Positions 35,101 through 48,777 of a stretch of DNA of 64,000 nt are shown here, piece after piece. This DNA comes from Pipra filicauda. Its lineage: Eukaryota > Chordata > Aves > Passeriformes > Pipridae. Each line of letters begins with the position of its first letter. Positions within the stretch are counted from its first letter, which is position 1. The stretch lies in the NCBI RefSeq assembly GCF_003945595.2, contig NW_024104332.1:868001-932000 (forward strand), written 5' to 3'. Below the pieces are notes generated by a model. It worked only from the letters and a program-made list of their open reading frames with translations, had not been told where the DNA came from and did not search any database. The position numbers were made by a program, and so were the translations under genes.

Positions 35101-36977
35101 TTATAGGTTATAAGTTGGAGGGCAATTGCTTGAGGAATTGCATTTCCCTGTATTCCCTGCTCATGCTACTGACTGACAGGACAAACTATTCCATTTCTTA
35201 AAGCTGCTGTCACCATCTCAAAAGCTACAGGCACCTGCAAGAGCAGCTCTCCAGGTACAAGACTCTGGCGTACTTACATTTTAATGAAATTAAATTACAT
35301 ATCAGTAAGTATTATAATGCCTTCATCAAACATTTTCCTCTCCAAACACCCCTATTATACAGGCAAGATACTCCTTACAAAGTCTGTACAAATCTTCAGA
35401 AAGCAAAAACTCAAGTCTATACAGCATAAGCCATCTTGTTAACTGGTATTTTATCACCTAAATTTTGTAAGCTTTTCCATCTTCTCTGGATGAGAAGCTG
35501 AGATTTCTGAACTCGGGTACCTTTTGTGCCATTTAATTCATGTATGTTCCTAAATGCCTCGAACATCCAATTTTTATAATGAAAGAGCTACCATTTTTCA
35601 GCATCCAATCACCTTCCACTAACACTATTCTATTACTTTCAAATGCAATATGAAGTATAAGACACTCTGTGGGGCTTATAACAGCATGGAATGAGAACTG
35701 TATTAAAGCTGTTGCCTCTTGACCCAGAAAAAAGTACTCCCTGATTGCACCTTTCACTCAGAGTAGGAACTGTCAGTCAGTAGCTCAGCAAAGGAGCACA
35801 TCACTCAGGAAGCAGCAGGTATTTAAGACTTGCAAAAGGGCTGGAAACACGAGAATTTCATGGCAAATTAACATCTTAAATCAAGCTTAAGACTGGGGTC
35901 ATTACTTTGAAATCCTTCACTCAACTGAAAGGTTCTGCCGATGGTACGAGCGGGTCACAAAATCAAAGTTAACAAGCAAATTAAATTCTAAATTTGGTGA
36001 TAAAAGACCGTGGTTCTAAATTAAATGAGTGTTACTGACAGCACTCAAGAAGAGTCTCACGTGACTTCATTCCAGCAGATGCAGCCTTTGCTGAGCAGGC
36101 CTATCTTTCATCAGAAAAGGATAACTTTCAGACTGATAAGCATCCATCAATGTGTGCTCTAAAGTACAGCAAAAAAATACCCAAAAAACTTCAAAGGCAG
36201 AAAGGGCAGCAAAGAGCAGCTCCCAGTGTAAAATTAATGTTGAAGTGCTCAAAATCCCCACAGAGACCTGACTCTGTTCTTAATAAGGTGCTTGTACTTG
36301 CTACAGCCGTCTGCAGCAGCTCCTTGCTCTTTTCTCTGCCGAATGAACGGCAGCCTCAGAACTGGCCTGACCTCAATGAGAGGCAAAGACATGTAAATGA
36401 AACTATTCAAGTTCCTGTATCTGTTTTAACTGTAGCTTCCCCCAAACAGGGCAGAACCAATTTAAAAAAAAAAAGGCCACAAAAACCCCCAAACAAACAA
36501 AAAAGGACCATAGAAAGAGGTTTTGCACAACCGAAAGATCATCAGGTCAAAAGGCAAAACCAAGAGGGATTAGCACCTTCAACTTCATTCCAGTTTAGAC
36601 TGGAGTAGACTGAAGTGTGTGATACATATTCCATGAGTCAAAAATTAAAACCAAATCACCTCTGCAGACTACACATAAAGATTTAGCTAAAACCTTCAAA
36701 ATGATACATAAAGCAGAAGAGCAGAACTGATATATTAGAAGGACAATACCCATCAGAAGTAAAGAATATAAACTTGTTGTAAGATTTGTCTCGAAGGCAT
36801 GTTCAGGTACTGTCTGCATGTCAAAAAATCTGACTTTACACTATATCACACAGTTTTTTCCAAAGACAACAGCAGTGACCAATTGGAAGTGATGAGTGTA
36901 CAGATTCAAGGCACAATTACAGTAATGGGGATTATTTTCAAGATCATATCAATAATTCACAGTCTACTTACCCACAT
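29150..36977. other. Unique AT-rich sequence; possible conserved block near 33690-34060
   Basis: No gene is assigned. A 13-bp duplication at 33109-33134 is listed separately. A homeodomain-site-rich block at 33690-34060 is described in findings. Small minus-strand intervals with good splice consensus exist at 33011-33055 (CTTTCTGATGTAG before it, GTAAAG after it, reading NLKVKERKQFTKIQQ) and about 30961-30977. They are too short to support alone. A T14 run lies near 32849-32862. The 152-residue plus frame at 36150-36608 is Lys/Gln-rich low complexity. Confidence 0.4.
33109..33134 (+). repeat. Perfect 2 x 13-bp tandem duplication
   Basis: CATTATTGAAATA occurs twice head to tail. Confidence 0.93.
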
Positions 36978-37555
36978 AATCCCAGAATGGGTCAGGTTGG
37001 AAGGGATCATTGTGGGTCATCTGGTCCAACCTCCCTGCTCCAGCAGGGTCATCCCAAAGCACATGGCACAGGATTGTGTCCAGACAGTTCCAGAATATCT
37101 CCAGTGAGGGAGACTCCACACCTCTCTGGGCAATCTGTTCCAGTGTTCAGTCACCCACACAACTAAGTTCTCCCTCATGTTCAGGGGAACTTCCTGTGCA
37201 TCAGTTCCTGCCGTTACCTCTTGTCCTGTTGCTCAGCAGCACCGAGGAGAGGCTGGTCCATCCCCTGGCACCTCCCTGCAGACACTGACACACACTGAGG
37301 AGGTCCCCTCTCAGTTGTCTCGAGGCTGAGCAGGCCCAGCTCCCTCAGCCTTTCCTTGTAAGAGATGCTCCAGTCCCTTAATTATCTCCATAGCTCTCTG
37401 CTGGATCTGCTCCAGGACCTCCATGTCTCTCTTGTCCTGGGGAGCCCAGAACTGGACACAGCACTTAAGATGTGCCTCACTAGGGCTGAACAGATGGGCA
37501 GGATCACCTCCCTCAACCTTCTGGCAAAGCTCTTCCTAATGCAGCCCAGCACTGC
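36978..37555 (-). mobile_element. CR1 LINE 3' fragment, minus orientation, longest reversed copy
   Basis: About 578 bp. The plus strand reads AATCCCAGAATGGGTCAGGT, 'ggtccaacctccctgctccagcagggtc', 'ctccacacctctctgggcaatctgttccagtg' and 'gttcaggggaacttcctgtgcatcag'. It continues with 'cctcagcctttccttgtaagagatgctccag' and ends in 'tggacacagcacttaagatgtgcctcactagggctga'. This subfamily differs from the copies at 18521 and 39959. On the minus strand the inner part is a broken end of ORF2. An excellent donor-like GTAAGT just outside it at 36966 has no exon and shows how often such sites arise by chance. Confidence 0.95.
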
Positions 37556-39958
37556 TTAATTAATGACTGGTAAAGAAAACTAACTCATGCCATGGTTCAA
37601 TTAGTCACCTTCCTGCAGCGATGCTGATTCAACGTGGGGAGCAAAGAAGTCTAGACCACTAAATTTCCTGAAAGTGAGGGTAAAAAATCCAGTTCTCCCA
37701 AGTTAACATGGGCTCAGTTTCTTGCTCACACTGCCTCCAGTGTCAGCCTGCTCAAGACTAGTGCAGATTCAATTCCTGTATCTAAACTATGAAGACTCCC
37801 AGATGTATGGGCAGGGGGAGGACAATCCTCCAAGTGATGCAAGGAGTGCTTCTCTCCTTGGGCAAATTGTTCCTCTTAGGCTTTATTTTGAAATGTTTCC
37901 CTCCCACTTGGTTATTTCTGAACCTTCACATTATTGAAAAATTCTTTAATTTATATATTTTGTGTAGATAGGGAAAATAAAATGAGTAAAAATGGGTAGT
38001 TTATCTTTAGCACGCCTCTTGTGAATTCCTGTCCTTCTCACATCAACAGATAATGTTTAATCTAGTAAACTTTGGCATAATTTAAAATAGCACCAGTCTC
38101 AAAAGTCTTGCAGATCTCCAGCATTTGGAATGTTATTCTTCAGGGAACCCATTAATTTTCACAAAAAGGTCTCAAAGGGCTGTATTAATTAACAGATCCA
38201 AGTAATCTACAAAAACTGAAATACAGCCAAACCACTCTGCACGTACTCCCAGCTCATTAAAAACACCAAAATCCTCAGTTTAACATTAACTAATTCCCAC
38301 ATGACTTTCCAAAAAGCTTACACAAGTATGGTATTTAAAAATCGTTTTAAATGCTAGAGAAATTTACTGTGATTTATTATCACAATTACACATAATAAAC
38401 CTTTCAGAGCTGTGGCTCTAACGTAAGTTATAACTGCTACTATGTGATCAAGTACTTCATCAGTATGTCCTTTCCATATGGACTCTGTGCTCGCACTCCC
38501 CTCCTTGCTTTTTATGGAGCATTTGGTTCAATCTGTCTAAATTACTAGAGAAACAGAGTCAACCTTACACCATGATTGATATAAAGTCTAAAGAGAATAA
38601 AGAACTCAAGAAGTGATACTAAGGAATGATAAAAACCAATGCCAAAGAGAGGAGGAAGCAAACACTGCCAAGCCTATCATTTAAGCATAAAACCAGGTTG
38701 AGGATGCCCATGGATTAGAAGTTCTTTGTAAATACTTTGCACCTACTGTTTAATTCAGAGAGCTCTTGAGACCTCATCACAAAACGCACTCAGAAAATTT
38801 CAATGACTATCCAAGTTATGCCACCACAATCCCAACCTTGTCCTATTTAAGCTACACCAGCTGATATATTTTCTTTCATCTTCTCCTTCCTCCTCTTCCT
38901 CTTCACACCCCCCCAAGCATGACTGTGCACAACCCAGTTTCACCTGTGTCCAGAGTTCTCAACTGCAAGGTCACACGACTCTAACCTCATTAGAAAACTC
39001 AGGCATCAAACTGAATTTTGCAGTTTTATTTTGCAATCTGTCAAAGATAAAACGTGTCTTCTTTCTAAAAAGAGAGAAAAAAAAACAAAACCAAGAAGAC
39101 TTCAAAACCTTAAATACCTGCACAACCTTACTTTTAATTTTCTACTTCTTGGATTCTGTTATGACTTTAGTCTCTTAAGAAACAGTATTTACAGTACCTC
39201 TTTGTCTACATTTGATTGAAAAGTCTTGGGGTTGGTTCTTTGCACAAATACACACACCTAAAGTTGTATAATGGAACCACAAATAACTGCAATAGTGCAG
39301 ACTTTGGCACAGGTATTCACATGAAAAGCATATTGAAGTACTTCATTGCACAGTAACTTTAAAGCCCACAGAATATCACACATGTTGAAGTGCTCCATTG
39401 TGTCAGTAATGACATGCCTTGCACTGTACAATGCAGGATACTTCAGATACCTGAACCATCCACCTCAGTCCTTTGCTTTATAACAACATGCAACATAAAA
39501 TGAGGGTGAAGGACATTTCATTACCAAAGGTACCAATTTTCATATAAGCACTGCTAACCCATGTCATTATTTAGCCAGAGATTTCAAATCAGTTCCCAAA
39601 AACTATTAAATTGAGCATTACTCCTCTGTTTTTTGAGGCACACTGAGTTCCATGGATGTTTACTTACCACTAGACCAGGATCCAGCATTAAAACAATGTT
39701 GTTGGTTTTTTCTATTTTTGGCCTGAAGGCTCAGAAAGTCAGTTTTAGACAGAAAACTCTCACTGATCTCAGTGGCCATCAATCTTTCTTCATTTACTGT
39801 TGTCTTGTTTGTCCTTCCCCTGCCACTATCTGTCTCCTGAGAGGTGACAGATCCATTTAGACACTGTTCAAAGCACACTGGGACTTTCCTTGCCTCCCTG
39901 CCTCCCCCACAGGCCAGTTAACACTGTGGAGTAACTAAAGGATGCTACTTAGCTCAAA
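37556..39958. other. Unique AT-rich sequence with pyrimidine tract and one exon-like block
   Basis: A pyrimidine-rich tract lies at about 38874-38916. A minus-strand exon-like block at 39668-39836 is listed separately. A strong minus acceptor (TTTTCTCTCTTTTTAG near 39070) leads into two open frames but has no convincing donor. Nothing else is visible. Confidence 0.4.
39668..39836 (-). other. Unconfirmed exon-like block (169 nt)
   Basis: On the minus strand CTGTCACCTCTCAG precedes 56 open codons, followed by AGTG/GTAAGTAA. The frame includes ETDSGRGRTNKTTVNEERLM and LSLQAKNRKNQQHCFNAGSW, a polar, unstructured-looking composition. A long plus-strand frame overlaps the same bases (39633-39860), which lowers the weight of openness alone. 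No family is recognised. Confidence 0.2.
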
Positions 39959-40081
39959 GCCATGTTGGATGGAACTCTGAGCAACCTGGTCTAGTGAAAG
40001 GTGTCCCTGCCCATGGCAGGGGATTAGAAGGAGATGAGCTTTAAGGTCCTTCCAACCCAAACCATTCCATGATTCTATGAA
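39959..40081 (+). mobile_element. CR1 LINE 3' terminus, plus orientation
   Basis: About 120 bp: GAGCAACCTGGTCTAGTGAA, GTGTCCCTGCCCATGGCAGG, 'gagctttaaggtccttccaacccaaaccattcc' and a terminal ATGATTCTATGA. It is a very short but well preserved 3' end. Confidence 0.95.
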
Positions 40082-43000
40082 TTTGGTTTGAAAAACTACA
40101 TAAAAATTTCACCAGAGAAATTTCTAACTGGGTGACACAAGTAGTGCTGCTCATTTGCTGGTTGATGGTGCTTCTGCTTTTGAAAGCAGTGATACAAATA
40201 TGCACATATACACTTGTATAAGAAGGGTATATTAAAATAGCTGTGCTTGGGCTATTTGGCAGCATCAATTCTCATAAAATCTTACTGAACATCTTAAAGG
40301 TTGTCTTAAAAGTTGTTGTACAGTTGGTTAGCAGAATGAGGCTTGGTTTCCCAGCCTGAAACATATGAAAAGCCAAAAATGTAACAAACAGAAGCACAGG
40401 GACTTCACTGATTTAAAGTTTAAAAACTCGAATATCTTTGAAAAAAAGTGAAATATGTAAATAAATTCCTCTCCTACGTCCTTCCACAGCCAAGTTAAGA
40501 AGTCTAATGGTCACAGCAACATTGAAAAGACTTTGGTCAGCACTTGTCTGAAGGGTTCTCTTTCTTTCTTAACTGCTGTTTCTAGGATGTGGAATAATCT
40601 GTCATTCAGTCCTAAATAATAAGGTGGTGTTGGTTTTTTTAATTCATTTTGTTGTTCTCAAACCTCTGCCACTTTAAAGACTATTTTAAAAGGAAAATGT
40701 TTTTGAGTATCAGACAGGGACCTATCCAAGAGTCTTCCCTTTATAGCAAATCACGAGCTCGCTCTTTTCAATACAAGAAATTAATGTAAAAGATTGAAAA
40801 TAACCTCTGTTTCTGAATGAATTTTAAAATCAAAATATAAAAATCAAGTTAAATAAAAAGTCCTGTCTGCAGCTATATGGACAACTATAAACCATAAATT
40901 TAAATAAATACACTTGTTTAGTTTTGGGCAGCCACTGCCTGAAACATGCCATTTCACACACAGATGGTTTTATTTTTAAGGAAAAAAAAACCAAACCAAA
41001 CGAAATAAATATCAACAGAACAAACATTCAGTCTGGAAATAGTCCTGATAAATGTAGAAACTTCAGTTTCCAGCGTTGCAGTCCATTAACTTCCATGACT
41101 GTGAACTCTCAGAAGGAAACAAAGATGATCACACCTTAGATGAACATTCATCTGGGTGACATTTTTATTTCAAATGCAAACATCTACATCCCAGGGCCTG
41201 GGATTTGAAATCTCCATCAGTTTTGTTTTGATCACAAGTTAGAGCTGTAAACCCAATTGTTTTGAAACAAGAAAAGAAAGAGATCCAAGAAAAGCTGACA
41301 ATTACTATTCTAGCATTTAGTATCAATTACTGTAAAATCAAAATCAAGATGTTCTTTTGTCTGGTTAGACAGAAGCAGTTTGTTCCTTACATCATTTGCC
41401 CCACTTTGATGACTGAAAAATCCTAAGATGAATTTAACAATGTAGTTTAAGACTGAACTAAAATCTCCACAGATTTTTCAAATTTTAGCAACATCTACAA
41501 TTGACATGAGATTTTTGGAATATGCTGAGCATCCCCAAGGAAATCTAGGCATGTTGTCCAAATCCCTACAAGAGAATTGCTCTTTCCTGCAGTATGGATG
41601 TTTGTTTATACACCTGCAGAGTAGCTGCTGAAAGCTGGATCTGAATTAGAATTTGAGCACTTATGTGATATAGAAAGTTTGTCCCTGAAGTCGAGCACAA
41701 CCCATGAAAATTTTCTGCATTAGTGAAAATATTCAAGTAAGATTATTACTGCCATACATCTGCTGCATTTCATAGCTCCCAAATCCCTAGTTAAGATCCC
41801 TTACTCCTTAGCTGATCTGCACAGAACTTAGTGGAGGCAAAATCCACAAACCAATGTGATCTAATTATGATGCTCACAAAATTTTCTAGTTTTATGCCAG
41901 TCCTAATTAATTATAACAGCAGCAATTAAAGTCTATCCAGTAAATAAACCCATAACCATAACTCACCACTGCCACGCATTTTCCAGCAGCTCCTAAGGAC
42001 TTGTTTCAGCACAAGGACACATCATCCTTCTCACAGTCAGGAGGAACAAAGGCACCGCTACAGACAGTGCACAGCCTCTTGTTTTTATGGCATCTCCTTC
42101 AAACCCAAGTGTTAAAAATCTAGCACTGAATTCCTGGCAGTGGTATGCTATTCCAAGCTCTGTTAACTACAGCAAGAAATATGTAGCCCAGCCTAAAATA
42201 CTGCTAGAAAAATGGACATCAGATACAGAGGTGAAGCTACTGGAAAGGTTTTTCTCCATAAAGGCTGACTTTAGCAAAGCACTCCAAATATACAGGATTC
42301 TCTGTTGCTTGATTTCCTGATCGATCGTATTTGGACATTTTCTAATGCTGGAAATTCTCCAGGAAGATAGTTCTGGAAGATTAAAAATGGGAATCACAAG
42401 TAGAGGAACATGGAAGGAATTGTGGTGAGGGCAGGCCAACAAACCTTTTAAAGTCAGCTTCAGCATTACAAGTCATAAACCCAGGGCAATCCACTCTCCT
42501 CCCATGGGACTTGAACATGCTTCTCAACAGATTTACAACTTCACCTTTCAAACTGAGTTCAACTCTTACTTTTACTGTCAATTTTATCAGTTGCACAGCT
42601 CCAAGTGTGTAAAAAATCAGTATTTTCAGAACTTACCATGAATACTGAAATTAGAATGGAATAAAAACAAAATCATCTCTAGGAAGAAGTAAAATAAAAG
42701 AAACAGTATGCATATTTTATGAATACTTTCAATATGTATGTTTTTGTATATGTAAGATATGAAATGGGGAAATACACAGGTACACCTGCAGTGGGACAGT
42801 AGCACAAGTGTGAAGTAATTTCCATAATCAGATTGGTAAGGAAATCAAAAGGTCAGCATTTAGCAGTCATGCCAGACATTTCACAAATATGGGATCTTAA
42901 ATTTCATTCTGTTATAATCCTGTCTTGAAAGTACAGCTCTGTAACAGTGCGTATTTTCAAGTGCAAGAGAAATGGCACCTGTTCAAGAATGCAGAGCCCA

Positions 43001-46000
43001 AGATACTGAAGCTGTCACCTTGGAGATGCTTTTTCTGGGCAGTTCCAATCACTCCATACAGTGAAACCACAAGGGAGTGCTCTCTTACCTTACTTTATAG
43101 GCACACCCTGGAAGAGTAAAGGAAAGGCAATTCCTCAGTATTCTGAACACAGAACTTTGCCCTGTGTCACCCTCACGTGCAGCGTCCACAACTGGCTAAA
43201 ACCACGTCTACGCTTTTTCTTTTGTCTGTGTGGGAGAATCCCAACCATTCTGTGACAGTTCAAAGGTTATTCCATCAGATACAAAAGACAGTATCTGACA
43301 AAACTCTGTAGCATATATTAAAAGTGAAGTATCATCTTAAGCATACTGAAGCACAAACAATGTGAATGTCCTGAGGAAAGACTCAGTATCATTCCTGCAG
43401 TTTTCACAGATATTTCTCCTTACTGTTCTTTTATACTTATGAACTTTCATTCAGCAATGCAGCAAGGTTGCCCACAATCCAATAATTCTTTTTTTTTTTG
43501 GCCAGCTATGCAGTTACTCATTCCAACAAGAGTAAATACACCTACTTTCTCCTTTAAATTTCTTATATTTGTCTTGTTTTTCTTCAGAGACACTGAAGCT
43601 ACTACAGTTCAAGTACTACGTTTATTTTAATAACTGAAAATCACATTTAAAAATGTTTATATAGTAAAAAAAAAACAAAACCAACTGAAAATATTTTAAA
43701 CTTCAGATATGAAGATAAAGCACCGATAGGAGAGTTTCCCATAGGGATTAGGAGATATAGTTATGCAAATGGAAGCTGCCATTTTTATGTACCTCTGTGT
43801 TAGTGTTGTATCTCTAAATCACTGCAACCATAAATACCCAAAACCCTCAGAGGTTTTATATTCGGGTTATGGAACTGGCCTGCAAATGAAAGGCAGGTGA
43901 TTTCAGTTCCTATTACCTCAGCCAACATAAAGGAGTCATTAGTACAGGAGGCTTCTAATCCATGCTCAGCTTATCATAGGTCAGACTAAGAATAAGAAAA
44001 GACCACAAGCATTACTAAATCAATTTGCAATTTCTACAGGAGAGAATCAATGAATGAAAAGTGCTTTACGGTATTAATTGCAATGCATTAAATGCTTTGG
44101 CAAATTGAATTCCTCATTAAAACGTGACAAGTGCAACCTTAACATATTATTTCAGATTATTTTTGTACATTAGGCATTATTCTTGTATTGATGTAAGTCA
44201 CTTTATCTATTTATAATATATAACATTTCTAGAGTCATATATATTTATGGTCCTCTTCCTTCTTCTCTATCACAGCATATTATGCACTGAATACTCTCTA
44301 GTTCTCAGAAACATCACTCCACAATGCTCCTCACCTTCCCAGAAAACACACCCCTTATCTATAAACTAATTGTACAGCTATTGCTGACTCCAATATTTGT
44401 AAAGTCTTTTATAAAGACTGCTTAAAAACTTTACTTCTTAAAAAAATTACTTTTCCCAAAGACATATATTTCTTTACATGAAGAAATTCATCGCCAAATA
44501 CTAGAAAACTTTAAAACTGACATACAGAATCAAAACAAAGCTTCCAACCATCCTTAAGAAACCATTTGTTTCTTGACAAATATCAGTTCTGAATGAGTGT
44601 GAAATGTACAATAGAAAGGTAAATGGTTGTTCAATTTACAAGAAAAATTCAGTCTTGTACCCTAATTGAGGATCTTTTTGCAGATAATTATTTAGAATTG
44701 TATCCAAGTCAATGAAGCATCATGATACAATTCACCTTTTCAAAAGTTTAGCATTTTACCCTTCTAAAAAAATTTGAGCATTTAAAAAAAATCCCACAGT
44801 ATGAATTCCCTTATGTAAATTAGTATCTTTTTAAAGCTCACAAATATATTTCATTCCAATAAAATCTCAACATCTCGTTCACACTTTGTAAAATACATTT
44901 ATAAGCAAACTTGTTTTTAAAATAACAGTCTTTAAAGTTAGTACTTCATTCCGTATGACAAGTGTCAAAACCATTTCTTTCATTTTTCATAAATTACATC
45001 TGTTCAGCATAAGCTCAACTGAATTAAATATTTAGTTTTTTAGTGTATTTGGTGTTCAGAGTAGCTGGATCACCACAGGCTGATTGCTTTCAGTTAAACA
45101 CTTTGCAGAAAATTACTCACCCAATCTATTCAACCTCTTTCTGTCCACAGACTATTGGGAATAACAAGAAAAACCAACAAATTTAGTGGAGCTGACAGTT
45201 ACCAGGTCTCATAACTTTCAGTCTGTGGAGAATACAGAAGAGCCTTAATAAAGGTACAACAGCATCTTTTTACAATCATGTTTTTGCAAACAAGTGCTTC
45301 CAGGTTTTTCTGCAAAATCTGCTTCAATAACTAAGAAGACAACTAGTAAAAGACAAATAAAACACTGTGTGCTTTCCCTCTATTGACCCTGCTGGAAAAT
45401 TTTCTTTTTTTCTGGTAAAGCTGCTTGTTCACTAACAAAATTACAGAGGTGCCCAGCTCGTTTCATGTGTGCACCATAAAAGAACACAATGACTTCAGAT
45501 TATTGCTGCCATGGTTTCCAACTGCCCGTTACAGCCATGGCCAAGGCCTTCCCACAGGAGTCATCACTTGTGGCCAAAGCTACAGACGGAGCTAATGAGA
45601 AATAAAAAGGCTTCTTAAGACTATGACAGCCAAAAGCTTTAGAGATGAACAGGAAGGAATATTTACCAAGGAAAAAGTGAGGGGTGGGAAGAGGGATCCA
45701 TTTTCTTCCCTTATTATTGGTGCGTTAGAAAAAGCTGCAGGAGCTGTGCATGCACACTGCCACAGCAGAGAGCCCTCACAGAGCTTACCCAAGTGGGATC
45801 CACACCGTTTCTCACTCATTATTCACGGAGAGCTCACTTTTCCTCCCTATTAAACTGCATTACAGGGAGCTAAAATACATTTGACATTTTTCTCTTGAGT
45901 TCTTCCTCCACACAAACTGCGCTGAAGCTGCTGCAGAGCCCGTATGGTAACAAACAGACCGGATGTCGTGAAATAACCTCTCGGTTACAACGTGGGCCTT

Positions 46001-46777
46001 AATGCAGAAAGAAATTAAGAGCTTAATTTGTATAGGAAACAGCGATACTCTGGAACTGAAGGTTAAAGCACTGGACTGTGACTTGGAAGACATGAATTTA
46101 ATTTCTGGATCTTTCACTTAGGTAATCTTGCAGGAATTATTTCACAGGGGGACAAAGCTGCCTCACAAGACTGTTGGGGAGATAAGGATGTGCACGAGGT
46201 CTCAGCTGGCAGGATATCCAGAGCCCTCTGAGCACACACACAGTATATTCTTCCCATCCCTCTGTAAGTAATGTTAAGTGTACCCACCACGCTTGACAGG
46301 ATATATCTGCTAAAGTTAAGAGTTTAAAACACCACAAAAAAACTCTCTGCTGCAAGCACACAGACTGATCTGTCAGAGTGACCCAGGCTGAGCAGCTCCT
46401 GTTTCTCCCTTGTGTCAGGAAGATGCACCAAGTTACTTGTTAACCCTACACTTAACCATCTTTCACATTAGCTCCTTCAAACATATCCAAAGGCTGATAA
46501 AACGGAGAGAGGGAAATAAAATAAGAGAAATAGGGATTTTTTTACCATATGTACAAGGAGATAAGGATTAACCCAAGCTTCCACTCCTGCTTCTGAAAAG
46601 AGAATTTGAATATTTAAAAAAAGAGGCCAAATTGAGTATTTGAATATTTCAGCACACACAAAAATCAAATCCTGCAACTGCACTGTCTACACTTATTTAG
46701 CAGACAAATTTAATAAGTATTATTAGATATATTACTTATACATATTTATGTATGTGTTTATGCCCTATACATAATTA
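40082..46777. other. Unique AT-rich sequence; possible conserved block near 44030-44180
   Basis: No gene is assigned. Small minus-strand intervals with good splice consensus occur at 41963-41988, 42636-42678, about 43100 (CCTTTACTCTTCCAG before a 19-nt interval ending GTAAG) and 45121-45151 (TTCTTGTTATTCCCAATAG before it, GTGAGTAA after it, reading SVDRKRLNRL). They are too short to be trusted. AT-rich simple sequence lies near 44210-44245 and 46690-46760. Confidence 0.4.
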
Positions 46778-47173
46778 AATCACAGAATGCTGAGGCTGGA
46801 AAGGACCTCAGGAGGTCATCTGGTCCAACCCCCTCGCTCGAGCAGGGCTACACAGAGCCAGTTGCCCAGCACCATGTCCAGATGGCTTTTGAACATTTCC
46901 AAGGATTGAGACTCCACAACCTCTCTGGGACAGGCATGCCAGTTCTTGGCTGCCCTCACAGTGAAAAAGCATTTCCTGATAACCACGGGGACCCTGCAGT
47001 GTGTGTGCATTGCCTCTGGCCCTGTCACTGGGCACCACTGAAAAGGGACTGGCCTCACCTTTTTGCACCCTCCCTTTGATATCTGCACACATTGATGAGA
47101 TCTGTCCCTGAGCCACCTTTTCCCCAGGCTGAACAGTCCCAGTTCTCTCCACTTTTCCTCACAGAAGAGATGC
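46778..47173 (-). mobile_element. CR1 LINE 3' fragment, minus orientation
   Basis: About 395 bp, opening AATCACAGAATGCTGAGGCT, then 'aggaggtcatctggtccaaccccc', 'ccatgtccagatggcttttgaa', 'tttccaaggattgagactccacaacctctctggg' and 'ccttttccccaggctgaacagtcccag'. It is 5'-truncated with moderate divergence. It gives rise to several spurious minus frames at 46808-47152. Confidence 0.95.
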
Positions 47174-48777
47174 TTGTATGTACACTTTTAAAAGCTGTAG
47201 GAAAATTAAGCAGCAGCTGATGTTGCTAATGCAAATCGCCAATTCACTGTGGCTATTCATGCAAGAAATCACCACATGATAGTACAATTAAAAAGTTTTA
47301 CTGTTAATGGAAAAATGTAATTTAATAAAAAAAAAAAAACCAACTTTTTTAATGCCCTAGGAAGCAAGGAGATAGTTGAAATAATTAGTAAGGATTTTTT
47401 TACCTCCCTAAATTATTCTTCTTCAAGAGGAAATTTCCACATGAATTTTGGATTTCGAATCCTCTTTCCTACCATGTGTTACACAAGGACACAGTATGAT
47501 TCATATGACTGATCACCTCTTGGTAGATGGACCCTATTTTGCTTGGCATCGTTCAGACATAGAATAAAATGACATTACTTCACCAGCTCTAAGACAACAG
47601 AGAGATGGAAAAAAATGGGCAGAACACAGGAGAAAGGGAGACAACATTTGTCAGTTTGACAGGCAGCAGTCTCAGCAAACCATCAGGGTAACTGTTGTCA
47701 GAACTCTACAGGCATCACAAAGAAAATCAAGGAGTGACAAGACAGACCATGATAAAACTGCTTTAAGATGTTAATACAGAGCTACTGGAAAATGGGAGGG
47801 ACAACTGAAAGAACTGCCAAGATGTTTGCTTAAAAATCAGCAGTGCTACTTCTGCTACCTCATTTATACACAGTACAATCTTAATGTCCTGCTCTTCCCA
47901 CAGGCGACTCTAAGAAAGTGAAAGTTTGGGAACAAAATAGAAAAGTGGGAGTTATGTCTATAAAGGACCAAAACAGAGTTCAGCACAGGTATCAAAGTCT
48001 GACTGGCATAAACAAAACACAGGGTTCTTAACACACTGCCAGATTCTGTCTGCCCCACGACCTTACTGTATGAAAAGAAAATGTGGAACTCCAAAGAGAC
48101 AATGCACATCAATATCCTCATTTTACCGCAAACTTAAGGCTATAATCTCTTTCCAAAGAAGCTCCTCATGTCAACACTCATGTCAATTCTCTTTCCTGCA
48201 AAGCTGACTTCTCTGTGTGATGTGCACATGCACCTGTGAGGTCATATGTACTCATAAGTTAAGGAGGAAAAAGTAGTAAATGGGAACTAAAGAGGGAGAG
48301 AGTCCACAGTTCTGCAATATTTCATCACCTCCATTACTTGGCACGAGGCACTATGAGATCGTACCTTTAATTTCAATTACACAATTTTATGCTGCAAGTC
48401 AATTTGCACAGTTTCTAAGGAGACAAGTTCTTTAAAATCTTCTCTGGAATCCACTGATAAAAAACAGGGGAAACTAGTATAATAAGATATAATGATGAAT
48501 TAGTCCCTATTGAAAAGTTATCTTTCACTGGGCCCATCAGGAAAGGCGAGATAATCACCAAACATTTTGTATTTGCTTTTCTTTACTATTATCTCCCAGC
48601 TTCATATTTTTACTGTGCATAGGCAGAGCATTAGCAATTTTCTATCTTTTTCTTTGACAAACTATCAAACAAGGAAAAAGGATTTGAGAACATGAGGCTA
48701 CATGTAAACAAGAATAATATACAATATATTTTCTATTTATGCAGGTATGCCTAGTAGGTAAAACATCCATTTAAAAT
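47174..48777. other. Unique AT-rich sequence, nothing assigned
   Basis: A poly-A run at about 47327-47339 is the only simple repeat. I see no splice-bounded frame worth listing and no repeat family. Confidence 0.4.

Noticed and set aside
36150..36608. 152-residue plus-strand frame rich in Lys, Gln and Pro
   Set aside because: It depends on A-rich runs near 36465-36505; there is no initiation context, splice support or family match.
36960..36985. Perfect GTAAGT donor on the minus strand at 36966
   Set aside because: The sequence upstream of it on that strand is a CR1 3' end, so it is not an exon. It shows the chance level of such sites.
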